Shown here: positions 1 through 9,670 of the stretch, one piece after another
Numbering within the stretch: the first letter of the stretch is position 1
How the letters are laid out: the number at the start of each line of letters is the position of its first letter
From: Bacteroidota bacterium
GTDB taxonomy: Bacteria > Bacteroidota > Bacteroidia > Chitinophagales > Chitinophagaceae
Direction: 5' to 3'
NCBI GenBank assembly: GCA_018268105.1
Contig: JAFDXG010000143.1
Span: forward strand, 50,219 to 114,218
DNA length: 64,000 nucleotides
Notes under the pieces: model-generated
The model's database searches: none
Seen by the model: the letters and a program-made list of their open reading frames with translations, nothing else
Told to the model about the DNA's origin: nothing
Made by a program: the position numbers and the translations under genes

Positions 1-112
1 CATTTATCTGTTTGTTCTACTCCGAATTGAAGCATAGTCATAATTCTCAAAAAATTTTCACATTACAAAAAATCCACAATAACAAATCCCTGTATTTCTT
101 ACCTTCGCCGCC

Positions 113-1237
113 ATGATTGAAAAGCTGGACTGGCGTTTAGTTATTTTTGGTGTTCTTTGCCTGGTTACGATCATCCAGGTTATTTATTATCTCTATTTTT
201 TCAGGAGATTAGCCTTTTACCGACTGGCTCCCGAGGGTTTGTATCACCAGCAGCCTGTGTCGGTAGTGATATGCGCCCGCGATGAGGCCGCAAATTTAGC
301 TAAAAATCTTCCCGGAGTACTGGTACAGGAATATGTGGATAAACATGAGTTGATCTTGGTGAACGATAATTCTGTTGATGAATCGAAATACCTGATAGAA
401 GCGCTTCAAAAAGATTTTCCCCAATTGCAGATGTTAGAGCTGAAACAGGAGGCTAAATTTATTACCGGCAAAAAATTTCCTTTATCAATGGGTATAAAGT
501 CGGCTAAATATGATACCGTGCTGCTGACTGATGCGGATTGTGTTCCGGCCAGTGAATTCTGGATGCAGAAAATGGTATCAAGGTTTCAGCATGGGGCTGA
601 GATTGTGCTGGGCTATGGTGCTTACTATAAAAAGAGCGGGCTGCTCAATAAAATTATCCGGTTTGAAACTTTTCATACGGCCCTTCAGTATTTTTCTTAT
701 GCCCTTGCGGGTATTCCTTATATGGGCACAGGCAGGAATCTGGCATATAAAAAGGCTGTTTTTCTCCGTAATAAAGGATTTTCTGCACACAATCATTTGC
801 CTGGTGGAGATGATGATTTATTTATTAATGCAGCAGCCACTCCCCGTAATACTGAAGTAGTTATTGACAAAGATGCATTTACACTGTCGGAACCAAAATC
901 TAGCTGGGGTGATTGGATAAAGCAAAAGCAGCGTCATTTCACTACTTCAAAATATTATAAACCCAGGCATAAATTCTTACTTGGTTTATATGCGGCTTCG
1001 CATTTCCTTTTTTTCCCTTTAATTATAATTTCAGCAATTTTCTTTAGCTGGGAAATTGCTATTGGTGTTTTTGTTTTGCGCAGCATTGTACAGGGTGTAA
1101 TATGGTACAACGCTATGGAAAAATTAAATGAACAGGATCTTGGAAAGTGGTACTGGGCATTTGATATCTTTTTGTTTTTGTATTACCTCATTTTTGCACC
1201 TGCTTTATGGAAGAAACCCCAAAAAGACTGGAAGTAA
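113..1237 (+). CDS. Family 2 glycosyltransferase, membrane-anchored
   Basis: A 374-residue protein with an N-terminal membrane helix (about residues 10-30), a GT-A catalytic domain and hydrophobic C-terminal segments (about 295-365). Visible motifs are VVICARDEA near the start of the nucleotide-binding fold, the metal-binding LTDADCVP, GGDDDLF, and a KQKQRHF match to the processive QxxR(H)-type motif. It probably transfers a sugar from a nucleotide donor at the inner membrane for a surface polysaccharide or glycolipid; donor and acceptor cannot be read from the sequence. The end overlaps the rsmG start by 31 bases, so the two are probably co-transcribed. A near-consensus -7 box (TACCTTCG, 100-107) sits just before the ATG. 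Confidence 0.85.
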   Translation: MIEKLDWRLVIFGVLCLVTIIQVIYYLYFFRRLAFYRLAPEGLYHQQPVSVVICARDEAANLAKNLPGVLVQEYVDKHELILVNDNSVDESKYLIEALQKDFPQLQMLELKQEAKFITGKKFPLSMGIKSAKYDTVLLTDADCVPASEFWMQKMVSRFQHGAEIVLGYGAYYKKSGLLNKIIRFETFHTALQYFSYALAGIPYMGTGRNLAYKKAVFLRNKGFSAHNHLPGGDDDLFINAAATPRNTEVVIDKDAFTLSEPKSSWGDWIKQKQRHFTTSKYYKPRHKFLLGLYAASHFLFFPLIIISAIFFSWEIAIGVFVLRSIVQGVIWYNAMEKLNEQDLGKWYWAFDIFLFLYYLIFAPALWKKPQKDWK

Positions 1238-1854
1238 TTACACAATACTTCTCTGATTTTTCTGAAGTACAATTGCAGCAGTTACAGCAGTTGGATGAGG
1301 TATATAGATACTGGAATGAAAAGATTAACGTCATCAGCCGAAAAGATATTGATCAGCTTTACGAACGACATGTTTTGCACTCGCTGGCTATCGCCGCAGT
1401 AATGGATTTTACCGGCAGTCCTGAAATTATTGATATTGGCACCGGAGGTGGTTTCCCGGGGATCCCATTGGCAATCACGTACCCGGATATTTCATTTCAT
1501 CTTGTTGATTCTATTGGCAAAAAAATAAAAGTGGTTAATGAAGTTGCGACTGCGCTACAACTCAAAAACATCACTACACAGCATACCCGGGCAGAAGATA
1601 TCACCGGACGAAAATTTGATTTTGCAATAAGCAGGGCGGTAGCTCCCCTGAAAGATCTCTGGAGGTGGAGTAAACCTCTTTTGAGGAATCAAAGAACTAT
1701 GGAATCATTTAAAAATGGCCTTGTTTGCCTGAAGGGCGGGGATATGGCTACTGAGATTGCAGAAAGCAGGCTGAATCCTAAAATCTGGAACCTGAACGAA
1801 GTGTTTGACAGGGAGTATTTCAAAGAAAAATATTTACTATACTCACCAATCTGA
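1207..1854 (+). CDS. rsmG: 16S rRNA (guanine-N7) methyltransferase RsmG
   Basis: A 215-residue protein of the normal RsmG/GidB length. It shows the N-terminal helical segment YRYWNEKINVISRKD, the family signature ERHVLHSLA, and the SAM-binding glycine loop IDIGTGGGFPGIPLA. Later comes FDFAISRAVAPL, the conserved region after the fold. The enzyme methylates G527 (E. coli numbering) of 16S rRNA in the 530 loop; loss gives low-level streptomycin resistance in other bacteria. The ATG lies inside the end of the upstream glycosyltransferase gene, which implies translational coupling. Confidence 0.95.
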   Translation: MEETPKRLEVITQYFSDFSEVQLQQLQQLDEVYRYWNEKINVISRKDIDQLYERHVLHSLAIAAVMDFTGSPEIIDIGTGGGFPGIPLAITYPDISFHLVDSIGKKIKVVNEVATALQLKNITTQHTRAEDITGRKFDFAISRAVAPLKDLWRWSKPLLRNQRTMESFKNGLVCLKGGDMATEIAESRLNPKIWNLNEVFDREYFKEKYLLYSPI

Positions 1855-1943
1855 TTGAATGATTATCAAATAGTTTGTGCTGACTCAGCATTTATTGTAT
1901 CTTTTTTTTATATTACAATATGCTTAAGGTTTAAAGTAACTAT

Positions 1944-3854
1944 TTGTTATTTAAAAAATTAACGATACTATTCCTGTTTTTCTCTTGCTATACTGCGTCT
2001 ATAGCACAAGTTTTACATGATATTATAGATTTAGGAAGCATTAGGGATTATGATATGGTGAAAGGCAGCCTCAGCTACTTTATTGATTATTCCCAAAGCT
2101 ACTCCATCAATGAAGTTGATGATTCGAAGTTCAAACCTCCCACCGGTAAAGCTGTTTTTGATCAGAAATTTCTTAAGGCAAATAATTTTATCAGATTGAA
2201 TGCTATCAATACCGGTAGCTCTTCAGACACTTTCTATTTTTATGCTGGTAAGGCACAACATTTATCAATGTATGAATATGACAGTGCCTCAAAACAAAAG
2301 AAATTGCTGAATAACCATATTTCTGAATTTTCACCTGCTTTGTTTAATTATGTACCTTATGTATATTTTGTTGTAAAAAAAGGGGAGCATAAAATTTTTT
2401 ATTTAGATGCTGATATTAATTATTTCAACTGGTATCTTTTTGATCCTGTAATTTTAACTCCTGCGGCAGCAAACTATTTTGCTTTTAACCATATTCTGCA
2501 TCCCAGCCGTATTTACATGTATATAACTCTTTTTCTGCTGGGGGTAATGTTCAGTATGCTTGCTTATACTTTTACAATATTTATTAGAGAGTCTGCCTGG
2601 GAGTATTTTTATTACGCCTTAGCCATATTCGTTTTCATGCTGTATTTCGGGCTTCGCCTGATGAATGTTTTTTCCTTCAGCGAATTGTATTTCTCTTTTT
2701 ATGACCTGAGGTATCAGTTTTTACAGTTGTTTGGATTAATGCTGATACTTAAGTTCATTATTTATTTTTTAAAGCTCAAAACTCAAATACCGGGACTTTA
2801 CAGGCAGATTAATTGGCTGATATATCTGATGATATTTTTTCTGATAGCAAATCTGCCATTTACTTTTACCAACCGTTTCAACTATGTTGCAAATATTGCT
2901 TTTGATATCGTAAGGGTTTTTGCGTTATTGTTTTCTGTCTATATAGCAGTAGTATTAATTTTGAAGGAAAAGAAAAAAGAAGCGCGATATCTGGGCATAG
3001 GGTCCCTTCTTTCTATTGTCATGGCATGCATAGCATTGTATGTGGACAGATGGGGTGATTTTGATGACTTGCTGTTGAGGTATAGCGGATTATCGGTGCT
3101 CATCTTCATGATAGGAGTAGTTTTTCAGATGATTATTTTTCTTCAGGCATTTGGCTATCGCCAGCGAATGCGGGAAGCTAAACGGATCAGAGCCTTTGAA
3201 CAATTGCAACTTGAAAATGACCGGAAAGAACTGGATAAATACCGGGCAATTATAGATGCAAAAGATACGGAAAGAAACCGTATTTCACAGGAAATTCATG
3301 ATGATATAGGTTCCGGTTTAACTTCAATCCGACTACTAAGCGAAATCGCTAAAGTGAAAATGAACCCTCAGGAAAGCAAGGAGCTTGAAAAAATATCTGC
3401 TACATCAAATATGCTGATGGAGAAGATGAATGAAATAATATGGACATTAAATTCGAGAAATGATATACTTCCTAACTTAATCGCCCACCTGCGTCACCAG
3501 GTAGTTGAATTTTTTGAACCACTGCCTGTGAACTTGCAACTTAACGTTCCCGAAAATATACCGGAAACAACAATTGGTGGCAAAGCCAGAAGAAATATAA
3601 CCCTTGCGGTAAATGAAGCACTTCACAACATTGTTAAACATGCACATGCCACGGAAGTGAATATAACATTCACCATTAGCGAAGCATTTACTATTTCTAT
3701 TGTAGACAATGGTATTGGTTTTAATGCCGGTGATACCCGTATTTTAAGTAATGGTATAAGAAATATGAAAGAACGTCTGAATGTTATTGGCGGCACTTGT
3801 CAAATTATTAATAGTAAAGGAACGCAGATAAAATTAAATATCCCACTTCAGTAG
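1944..3854 (+). CDS. 7TM sensor histidine kinase (HisKA_3 type)
   Basis: A 636-residue sensor kinase with a TTG start followed by a signal-like helix ending near TASIAQ. The periplasmic region (about 25-175) resembles a 7TMR-DISM extracellular domain, followed by about seven membrane helices (about 185-405). A coiled linker leads to the HisKA_3 dimerisation motif ERNRISQEIHDDIG with phospho-acceptor His452, then a HATPase domain with NEALHNIVKHA (N box), DNGIGF (G1) and GIRNMKERL (G2). This layout is the NarX/LiaS-like class that pairs with NarL-type regulators, and such a gene follows 70 bases downstream. The stimulus is unknown; the 7TM-DISM class usually senses small molecules or carbohydrates through its outer domain. 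Confidence 0.9.
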   Translation: MLFKKLTILFLFFSCYTASIAQVLHDIIDLGSIRDYDMVKGSLSYFIDYSQSYSINEVDDSKFKPPTGKAVFDQKFLKANNFIRLNAINTGSSSDTFYFYAGKAQHLSMYEYDSASKQKKLLNNHISEFSPALFNYVPYVYFVVKKGEHKIFYLDADINYFNWYLFDPVILTPAAANYFAFNHILHPSRIYMYITLFLLGVMFSMLAYTFTIFIRESAWEYFYYALAIFVFMLYFGLRLMNVFSFSELYFSFYDLRYQFLQLFGLMLILKFIIYFLKLKTQIPGLYRQINWLIYLMIFFLIANLPFTFTNRFNYVANIAFDIVRVFALLFSVYIAVVLILKEKKKEARYLGIGSLLSIVMACIALYVDRWGDFDDLLLRYSGLSVLIFMIGVVFQMIIFLQAFGYRQRMREAKRIRAFEQLQLENDRKELDKYRAIIDAKDTERNRISQEIHDDIGSGLTSIRLLSEIAKVKMNPQESKELEKISATSNMLMEKMNEIIWTLNSRNDILPNLIAHLRHQVVEFFEPLPVNLQLNVPENIPETTIGGKARRNITLAVNEALHNIVKHAHATEVNITFTISEAFTISIVDNGIGFNAGDTRILSNGIRNMKERLNVIGGTCQIINSKGTQIKLNIPLQ

Positions 3855-3893
3855 TACCCACTTTGGGGTAGCATATATATTGGTGATATAGCA

Positions 3894-3901
3894 TAAATTT
3901 G
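3894..3901 (+). promoter_or_regulatory. Candidate -7 box for the NarL-type regulator gene
   Basis: TAAATTTG matches the Bacteroidota -7 consensus TAnnTTTG and lies 23 bases before the ATG of the regulator. No TTG at the expected -33 spacing is evident, so this is a partial match; it would give the regulator a promoter separate from its kinase. Confidence 0.45.
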
Positions 3902-3924
3902 CAGACTGTAGTATAGAAAATATC

Positions 3925-4557
3925 ATGAGTAATATTTCTGTTTGTATAGTAGAAGATAATAATGATATACGTCAGGCGCTTGAACAAATTATCATGATGG
4001 CTGACGGATATCAGTTTAGCGGATCTTTCGTAAGTGCTGAGAGTGCGGTTATCGGTATTCCCAGGATAAAGCCAAATGTTGTGCTCATGGATATTAATCT
4101 TGGCGGAATGAGTGGTATTGATTGTGTTAGGGAACTGAAGCCACGTTTTCCGAATACTTTATTTATGATGTGTACTGTATATGAAGAGGATGAAAAAATA
4201 TTTGAAGCACTTGCCGCCGGCGCTAATGGCTATATTTTAAAAAAGACTGCACCATCAAAACTGCTTGAAGCCATAAAAGAACTGGCAGAAGGGGGAGCCC
4301 CTATGAGCAGCCAGATTGCCCGAAAGGTTGTGGCCGCGTTCAGGGAAAAAAATACGCAATCAACCGGAGTACTGGATATATTGTCCAACAGGGAACATGA
4401 GATTTTGGAATTGCTGGCTAAAGGACTTTTATATAAAGAAATCTCTGCTAAGCTTAATATCGCACAGGAAACCGTGCGAAAACATGTTTATCATATTTAT
4501 GAGAAACTTCACGTCAACAATAGAGTGGAGGCAGTAAACAAATACTTTGGACGGTAG
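3925..4557 (+). CDS. NarL/FixJ-family response regulator
   Basis: A 210-residue regulator with an N-terminal receiver domain (acidic pair in VEDNND, phospho-acceptor Asp56 in VVLMDINLGG, conserved Lys in GYILKKTAP). A C-terminal LuxR-type helix-turn-helix reads LSNREHEILELLAKGLLYKEIS, then the recognition helix region ETVRKHVYHIYEKL. It directly follows the 7TM histidine kinase and is its probable partner. Phosphorylation should promote dimerisation and DNA binding; target genes cannot be inferred here. Confidence 0.93.
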   Translation: MSNISVCIVEDNNDIRQALEQIIMMADGYQFSGSFVSAESAVIGIPRIKPNVVLMDINLGGMSGIDCVRELKPRFPNTLFMMCTVYEEDEKIFEALAAGANGYILKKTAPSKLLEAIKELAEGGAPMSSQIARKVVAAFREKNTQSTGVLDILSNREHEILELLAKGLLYKEISAKLNIAQETVRKHVYHIYEKLHVNNRVEAVNKYFGR

Positions 4558-4580
4558 TTATGACTTCGACAAGTCAATTG

Positions 4581-4614
4581 AATAAGCCGCTTCCCCATTA
4601 CGAAGCGGCTTATT
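4581..4614. terminator. Bidirectional intrinsic terminator
   Basis: A perfect 13-base inverted repeat (4581-4593 with 4602-4614, 8-base loop), GC-rich in the middle and flanked by A and T runs on both sides. It lies between the convergent response-regulator and methyltransferase genes, so it can end transcripts from both directions. Confidence 0.85.
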
Positions 4615-4630
4615 AATTTATTCAAATATA

Positions 4631-5413
4631 TCAGGGTTTTGTTGCTACATAAAACAAGTCAAAACATTCATCGTCTGCCTGACCAATATAATAATCTGCA
4701 TGGGTGATACCTGTAGTAAGCTGCTGGTTTTGTTTTAGCAGTTTTTTCCTGTTCATACGGTTCAGGATGTCGTAAGGTATTTGCAGCAATTGACGGGGCA
4801 GCCTGTACTGAAGGTTGAATATGTCGAACCTGGTGATTCGATCTACTGATTCTTTATTCTTTTGATAATAATCCCTGATCTTTTCATTACCAAATACCCC
4901 AAGTGCCTCTACTTTTCCAAAGTAAACTGACAGTAATTGCTTTAACTCATCAAAAGTATATTCACGTACATGCCAGGGATTTCTTGTGATAGACATTTTT
5001 TTGTTGGGTGTCGTCACAATAAGTTTTCCTCCAGGTTTCAGCACCCTCGAAATTTCCTGCAGAAAAAAATGATCCCTGGGTATATGCTCAATCACCTGAA
5101 AAGTAATTACATAATCGTAAACACCAGATTCTATACCACTTAGTGGCGGAATATTTAACTGTACAAATTTTACATTGTGTTTTTTAAAAGCCGGGGTATT
5201 TGTAATATCGGTCTCGTATTTGTCTATGGTAACAAACTCCTGAGTATGTGGTGCTATAATTTCTACACCATATCCGCTTCCTGTTCCTATTTCAAGCACT
5301 TTCCCCGAAATGCGCTTAGCTGCCTCAAGATAGGCAAGCAATGAACGTTGGAAAACGTAATTGTCTGAATGGTCTTTCTGAGAGACTCTTTCTGCAGTTT
5401 GTAAAATTTGCAT
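4631..5413 (-). CDS. Class I SAM-dependent methyltransferase
   Basis: A 260-residue protein with a standard methyltransferase fold. Motif I is VLEIGTGSGYGVEII, the acidic end of strand 2 is FVTIDKYE, and motif IV/post-I contains YDYVITFQVIEHI, followed by LKPGGKLIVTTPNK. This is the Methyltransf_11/UbiE-like arrangement used on small molecules, lipids or sugars. The C-terminal 100 residues carry no motif I recognise. It is transcribed alone on the minus strand, so context gives no substrate. Confidence 0.85.
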   Translation of the reverse strand: MQILQTAERVSQKDHSDNYVFQRSLLAYLEAAKRISGKVLEIGTGSGYGVEIIAPHTQEFVTIDKYETDITNTPAFKKHNVKFVQLNIPPLSGIESGVYDYVITFQVIEHIPRDHFFLQEISRVLKPGGKLIVTTPNKKMSITRNPWHVREYTFDELKQLLSVYFGKVEALGVFGNEKIRDYYQKNKESVDRITRFDIFNLQYRLPRQLLQIPYDILNRMNRKKLLKQNQQLTTGITHADYYIGQADDECFDLFYVATKP

Positions 5414-5459
5414 TGTTATAATATAAATGCAGTTTCAAAAAATTGAATTGACTGATGGA

Positions 5460-5765
5460 TTAGTTTTCTCTAGCTTTTCTAAGAATCTTCTGATATCTTT
5501 TTTCATTGATATAACGACCAGTAAAGGCGATTGCAAAGCCGGCGAGTAACCCAAGCAAGACTATTACTGCAACTTTCCCATTATCCTGTGCTATAGGAAT
5601 AATACTAATACCGCCAAGAAAGATGACAATAAAGAAGGTGAACAACCCTACGATAGCCCCGTAGGCTATCGTATACAGGATATAGTATTTGAGCTTTGAC
5701 CCGGTACGCTGCTCCTGCCAAAATTCTATAAAACGAAGGTCTTCTTTTGTAACCTGTTTACTCAC
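5460..5765 (-). CDS. Small two-helix membrane protein, unknown
   Basis: A 101-residue protein starting with GTG. It has a charged N-terminus (about 1-25), two hydrophobic helices (about 28-52 and 63-84) and a basic C-terminal tail rich in Arg and Lys. I do not recognise a named family. It sits between the fused E1 gene and the methyltransferase on the same strand, 47 bases before the latter, and may be co-transcribed with it. Hydrophobicity pattern and clean reading frame support a real gene. Confidence 0.65.
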   Translation of the reverse strand: MSKQVTKEDLRFIEFWQEQRTGSKLKYYILYTIAYGAIVGLFTFFIVIFLGGISIIPIAQDNGKVAVIVLLGLLAGFAIAFTGRYINEKRYQKILRKAREN

Positions 5766-5849
5766 GATGTACTTTTTTGCTTAAAAAAAAAATTATATGG
5801 GCAATCTTCGACGGGATATAATCGTCTGTTGTATTAAAATATAGCAGCA

Positions 5850-8231
5850 TTATTCTTTCATCATTTCTTTTGCAGCCTTAATGATATCTTCTGCATTAGG
5901 TTTGCTGAAATAGTCGCCATCCGTTCCGTAAGCCGGGCGGTTGGCCTGTGCCGTTATGGTCCTCGGGGCCACATCCAGCCACCGGTATCCTCCCTGTTCT
6001 TCCATTACTTTATTAAACATATATGCGGTGGTGCCTCCGGGCATATCTTCATCGGCAAAAATGATGCGATTGGTTTTCTTTAATGATTCCACAATGCTGT
6101 GATGCACATCGAATGGCAGCAGCGTTTGTACATCTATTACTTCGCAGTCTATGCCAAGGTCTTTCAATATAAGTGCTGCTTCGTAAACGATACGCAATGT
6201 GGCGCCATAAGATACAATGGTAATATCCTCGCCTGTTTTAATGATTTCGGGGATACCCAGTTGTACCCTGTAATCTAAAAGATTTGAAGGTAATTTTTCT
6301 TTTAGCCGGTAAGCATTCAGGCATTCGATCATTATAGCCGGATCGTTGATTTCAAGCAGTGTATTGTACATGCCGGCTGCCTGCACCATATTACGGGGCA
6401 CGCATACATGAAAACCACGCAATGCATTTACCAGCACCGCCATTGGCGATCCGCTGTGCCAGATACCTTCCAGCCGGTGTCCCCTTGTGCGTATAATGAT
6501 CGGACAGCCCTGTTTGCCTTTTGTACGATAATGGAGGCAGGCTACATCATCGCTTAGAGGTTCCAATCCATAGAGGACATAATCCACATATTGTATTTCG
6601 GCTATTGGTCTTAGTCCGCGCATGGCAAGGCCGATACCCTGCCCTACAATGGTCAGTTCACGTATACCGGTATCAAATATCCTGTTGCTGCCATGTTTTT
6701 GCTGAAGACCTGCAAAGGCCTGGTTCACATCCCCAATCAATCCCATATCTTCTCCAAACGCCAGTACTTTGGGATTATGTTTAAACAGGTTATCAAAATA
6801 CCTGTTTAATATCTGATAGCCGTTCAGAGAAGGCGCATTGTCATCATATACCGGTGCTGAAGCCTGTACATGGGCAAGACTTTTTGTGCCTTCATTATAT
6901 AAATGAGTGCGGTAAAGGTTGCTTTGCTCATTATATAATTGATTGTAATAATCCTGCACTTCAACTGATTCACTGAAATGAGCACCGGTTGCCAGCGCTT
7001 TGAGAATATCTTTTCTCAGGGGTTCCCTGTTGTTTTTAAGGCTTTTAATAGCGGTATTGATTCTGCCCGTACTATCGCCATATTGATTGAGTGCTGACTG
7101 CAAAAGTTTAAGACTATTATCTACCATTTTTTTTAATGGTATATTATATTTTTCCCAGGCCAGTTCTTTACATTGTTTTACCAAGGTTTTTGCGGTGATC
7201 TCAATTGCATTCAGTTCTTCTTCATTTGCCAGTGCATTAGCGAGTATCCATTCTCTCATTTTTTTATTGCAGTCCCACTCCCTTTCCCATTCCAGCCTTT
7301 CCTGCGACTTATATCTCTCATGGCTACCCGAAGTGGAATGTCCCTGTGGTTGGGTTACTTCTTCTACGTGAAATATAGCCGGAGTGTGTGTATCTCTTAA
7401 TTTTTGCAGCCCCTGTTCAAAAACCTCACATGTGCCCGCATAATCCCAGCATTTCACTTTGTAGATGTCTATTCCTGTTGAGCCGTTTTTTTTCTGAAAC
7501 CCTCTAAGCGCTTCAGAAATAGACCCTTTTACAATCTGATCTCCTGAAGGAACAGATATCCCATACCCGTCATCCCATATAAAAATAGCAAGGGGCACCT
7601 GCAGCACACCTGCTGCATTCACGGCTTCCCAAAAATGTCCTTCAGCAGCTGAGGCATCACCAATAGTGCAAAAACAGATTTCGTTTCCATTGTCCGAAAG
7701 AGTTTTGAACTGGTGCAGCAATTCAATTTCCCTGAATGCTTTGGAGGCAAAAGCCAGTCCGAAAGCTCTTGGCATTTGCCCTGCTGTAGGTGCTATTCCA
7801 TTTGTAAAATTTTTCAGTTTAACCAATTCGAGGAATTCACCATTCTTGTCCATGAATGCTGATGAGAAGTGCGCGTTCATTTGCCTGCCTGCACTATGCG
7901 GCTCTTCTTCCTCGTCAGGATTTGCATATAGCTGTGCAAAAAAATCTTCTAAAGTGGCTATGCCTGTGGCAAAGGCGATTGTTTGATCGCGGTAATAACC
8001 TGCATAGAAATCACCCGGTTTAAAAAATTTTGAGAGTGCCACCTGTGGTACTTCTTTCCCGTCGCCAAAAATGCCAAACTTGGCTTTCCCTGTAAGTACT
8101 TCTTTCCTTCCAAGTAAACTCGCTTCCCTGCTTTCGCAGGCAAGACGGTAGTCGTCTAATACTTCCTGGCGAAAACGTTCGAAGGAAAGTTTCTCTTCGG
8201 ATATAGTATCGTGGGGAATGGTATATTCCAT
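5850..8231 (-). CDS. Fused E1 alpha-beta of branched-chain 2-oxoacid dehydrogenase type
   Basis: A 793-residue protein joining both E1 subunits of a thiamine-diphosphate 2-oxoacid dehydrogenase. The alpha half carries the cofactor motif GDASAAEGHFWEAVNAAG and a phosphorylation-loop-like segment SGSHERYKSQERLEWE. The beta half starts near residue 470 with FGEDMGLIGDVNQ and continues with FDTGIRELTIVGQGIG and QYVDYVLYGLEPL. It decarboxylates a 2-oxoacid (probably branched-chain or pyruvate-like) and passes the acyl group to a lipoyl E2, which is not in this window. The frame stays open 29 codons further upstream, but ATG at 8231 is preferred because the family starts near here and a TATTTTTG box lies just upstream. 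Fused E1 proteins are known in Bacteroidota. Confidence 0.9.
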   Translation of the reverse strand: MEYTIPHDTISEEKLSFERFRQEVLDDYRLACESREASLLGRKEVLTGKAKFGIFGDGKEVPQVALSKFFKPGDFYAGYYRDQTIAFATGIATLEDFFAQLYANPDEEEEPHSAGRQMNAHFSSAFMDKNGEFLELVKLKNFTNGIAPTAGQMPRAFGLAFASKAFREIELLHQFKTLSDNGNEICFCTIGDASAAEGHFWEAVNAAGVLQVPLAIFIWDDGYGISVPSGDQIVKGSISEALRGFQKKNGSTGIDIYKVKCWDYAGTCEVFEQGLQKLRDTHTPAIFHVEEVTQPQGHSTSGSHERYKSQERLEWEREWDCNKKMREWILANALANEEELNAIEITAKTLVKQCKELAWEKYNIPLKKMVDNSLKLLQSALNQYGDSTGRINTAIKSLKNNREPLRKDILKALATGAHFSESVEVQDYYNQLYNEQSNLYRTHLYNEGTKSLAHVQASAPVYDDNAPSLNGYQILNRYFDNLFKHNPKVLAFGEDMGLIGDVNQAFAGLQQKHGSNRIFDTGIRELTIVGQGIGLAMRGLRPIAEIQYVDYVLYGLEPLSDDVACLHYRTKGKQGCPIIIRTRGHRLEGIWHSGSPMAVLVNALRGFHVCVPRNMVQAAGMYNTLLEINDPAIMIECLNAYRLKEKLPSNLLDYRVQLGIPEIIKTGEDITIVSYGATLRIVYEAALILKDLGIDCEVIDVQTLLPFDVHHSIVESLKKTNRIIFADEDMPGGTTAYMFNKVMEEQGGYRWLDVAPRTITAQANRPAYGTDGDYFSKPNAEDIIKAAKEMMKE

Positions 8232-8236
8232 AAGAG

Positions 8237-8244
8237 CAAAAATA
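8237..8244 (-). promoter_or_regulatory. Candidate -7 box of the fused E1 gene
   Basis: On the minus strand TATTTTTG matches TAnnTTTG and ends only 5 bases before the ATG at 8231, so the transcript may have almost no leader. No clear TTG is visible at -33. Confidence 0.4.
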
Positions 8245-8333
8245 CCCGAAATTTTCCTAAATATTGTCCTGTTTTGTAAGACGCCATTTAATACAGATAT
8301 TGCAGCATTATTCAGCAATAAAAGCAGGAGAAA

Positions 8334-9623
8334 ATGAAGTATCTTCCGTTGAACCCCAAATTATTTATCCAAAACCGTAAAAGGTTTATTGCGGCAATGG
8401 AGAAAAATGCTATTGCCATCTTCAACAGCAATGATGAGTTGCCCACAAATGGGGATGCCCTGTATACTTTTAAACAAAACTCAGATTTATACTGGCTTAC
8501 CGGTATAGAGCAGGAAGATACTATGCTCATACTTTTTCCGGATAATACTGACAAGCAATACCGGGAAGTATTAGTGCTTGTACGTCCCAATGAATTAAAG
8601 GAAAAATGGGATGGTCGCCGTTTGAGAATTAAAGAGGCTCAGGCTATATCGGGTATTGATACAATTATCTGGCTCGATACGCTGGGTGGAATGCTCCAAC
8701 CCTGGATACATCTTGCTGATACCATATATCTCAACAGCAATGAAAACGACAGGAAAGCTAACCTGGTGCCTGTACGGGATTACCGGTATGCGGAAGAAAT
8801 ACGGAAACGATATCCTTTACATCAATACAGACGGAGTGCAAAAATTATGAAAACATTGCGGTCCGTAAAAACAAAAGAGGAAGTGGCAGTAATGCAAACG
8901 GCAATAGATATAACTGAAAAAGCTTTTCGCCGCCTGCTGTCATTCATTCGTCCAGGAGTTATGGAATATGAGATTGAAGCGGAAATCTACCATGAATTTT
9001 TACGCAACAGAGCCACAGGTCCGGCCTATCACTCGATTATTGCCAGTGGAGACCGGGCAAGAACTCTGCATTACGTATCCAATAACGAGGAGTGTAAAGA
9101 CGGGGAACTGGTGCTGATGGACTTCGGTGCAGAATACGGAGGTTATTGCGCTGATCTGACCCGCACAGTGCCTGTAAACGGTAAGTTCACCAGGCGGCAA
9201 AAGGATGTATACAATGCCTGCCTGCACTTACACCGGTATGCTGCATCTATTTTAAGTCCGGGTATTACAATAATAGAGTATACCGACAAAGTAGGTGAAG
9301 AGGCAACCAAGCAATTTGTGAAGCTGGGATTAATCAAAAAAGCGGATATTAAAAACGAAGACAAAGACAACCGGGCTTATCGTAAATATTTATATCATGG
9401 CATTTCGCATCATCTTGGTATAGATGTACACGATCTTGGAACCCGCACTGCTCCCATTTGTGAGGGTATGGTATTTACCATAGAACCGGGTATATATATT
9501 GAAGAAGAACAAATGGGTATTCGTATTGAGAATAATTTTTGGATAAATAAAAAAGGTAACAAAGACCTGATGAAAAATATCCCCATTACCGCTGAAGAGA
9601 TTGAAGCCCTTATGAAAAAATAA
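8334..9623 (+). CDS. pepP: Xaa-Pro aminopeptidase (M24B)
   Basis: A 429-residue M24 metallopeptidase. The N-terminal AMP_N domain (about 1-135) includes the stretch NSDLYWLTGIEQ. The catalytic pita-bread domain carries the five metal ligands: the two Asp in LVLMDFGAEYGGYCADLTRTVP, His in HHLGIDVHD, Glu in FTIEPGIYI and Glu in GIRIENNFW. It removes N-terminal residues that precede proline in cytoplasmic peptide turnover. It is divergent from the E1 gene and 47 bases upstream of pssA. Confidence 0.93.
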   Translation: MKYLPLNPKLFIQNRKRFIAAMEKNAIAIFNSNDELPTNGDALYTFKQNSDLYWLTGIEQEDTMLILFPDNTDKQYREVLVLVRPNELKEKWDGRRLRIKEAQAISGIDTIIWLDTLGGMLQPWIHLADTIYLNSNENDRKANLVPVRDYRYAEEIRKRYPLHQYRRSAKIMKTLRSVKTKEEVAVMQTAIDITEKAFRRLLSFIRPGVMEYEIEAEIYHEFLRNRATGPAYHSIIASGDRARTLHYVSNNEECKDGELVLMDFGAEYGGYCADLTRTVPVNGKFTRRQKDVYNACLHLHRYAASILSPGITIIEYTDKVGEEATKQFVKLGLIKKADIKNEDKDNRAYRKYLYHGISHHLGIDVHDLGTRTAPICEGMVFTIEPGIYIEEEQMGIRIENNFWINKKGNKDLMKNIPITAEEIEALMKK

Positions 9624-9670
9624 ATTCATTGAAGGTTCCATTCAATCAATAAAAAGTCGAAAATATTCTA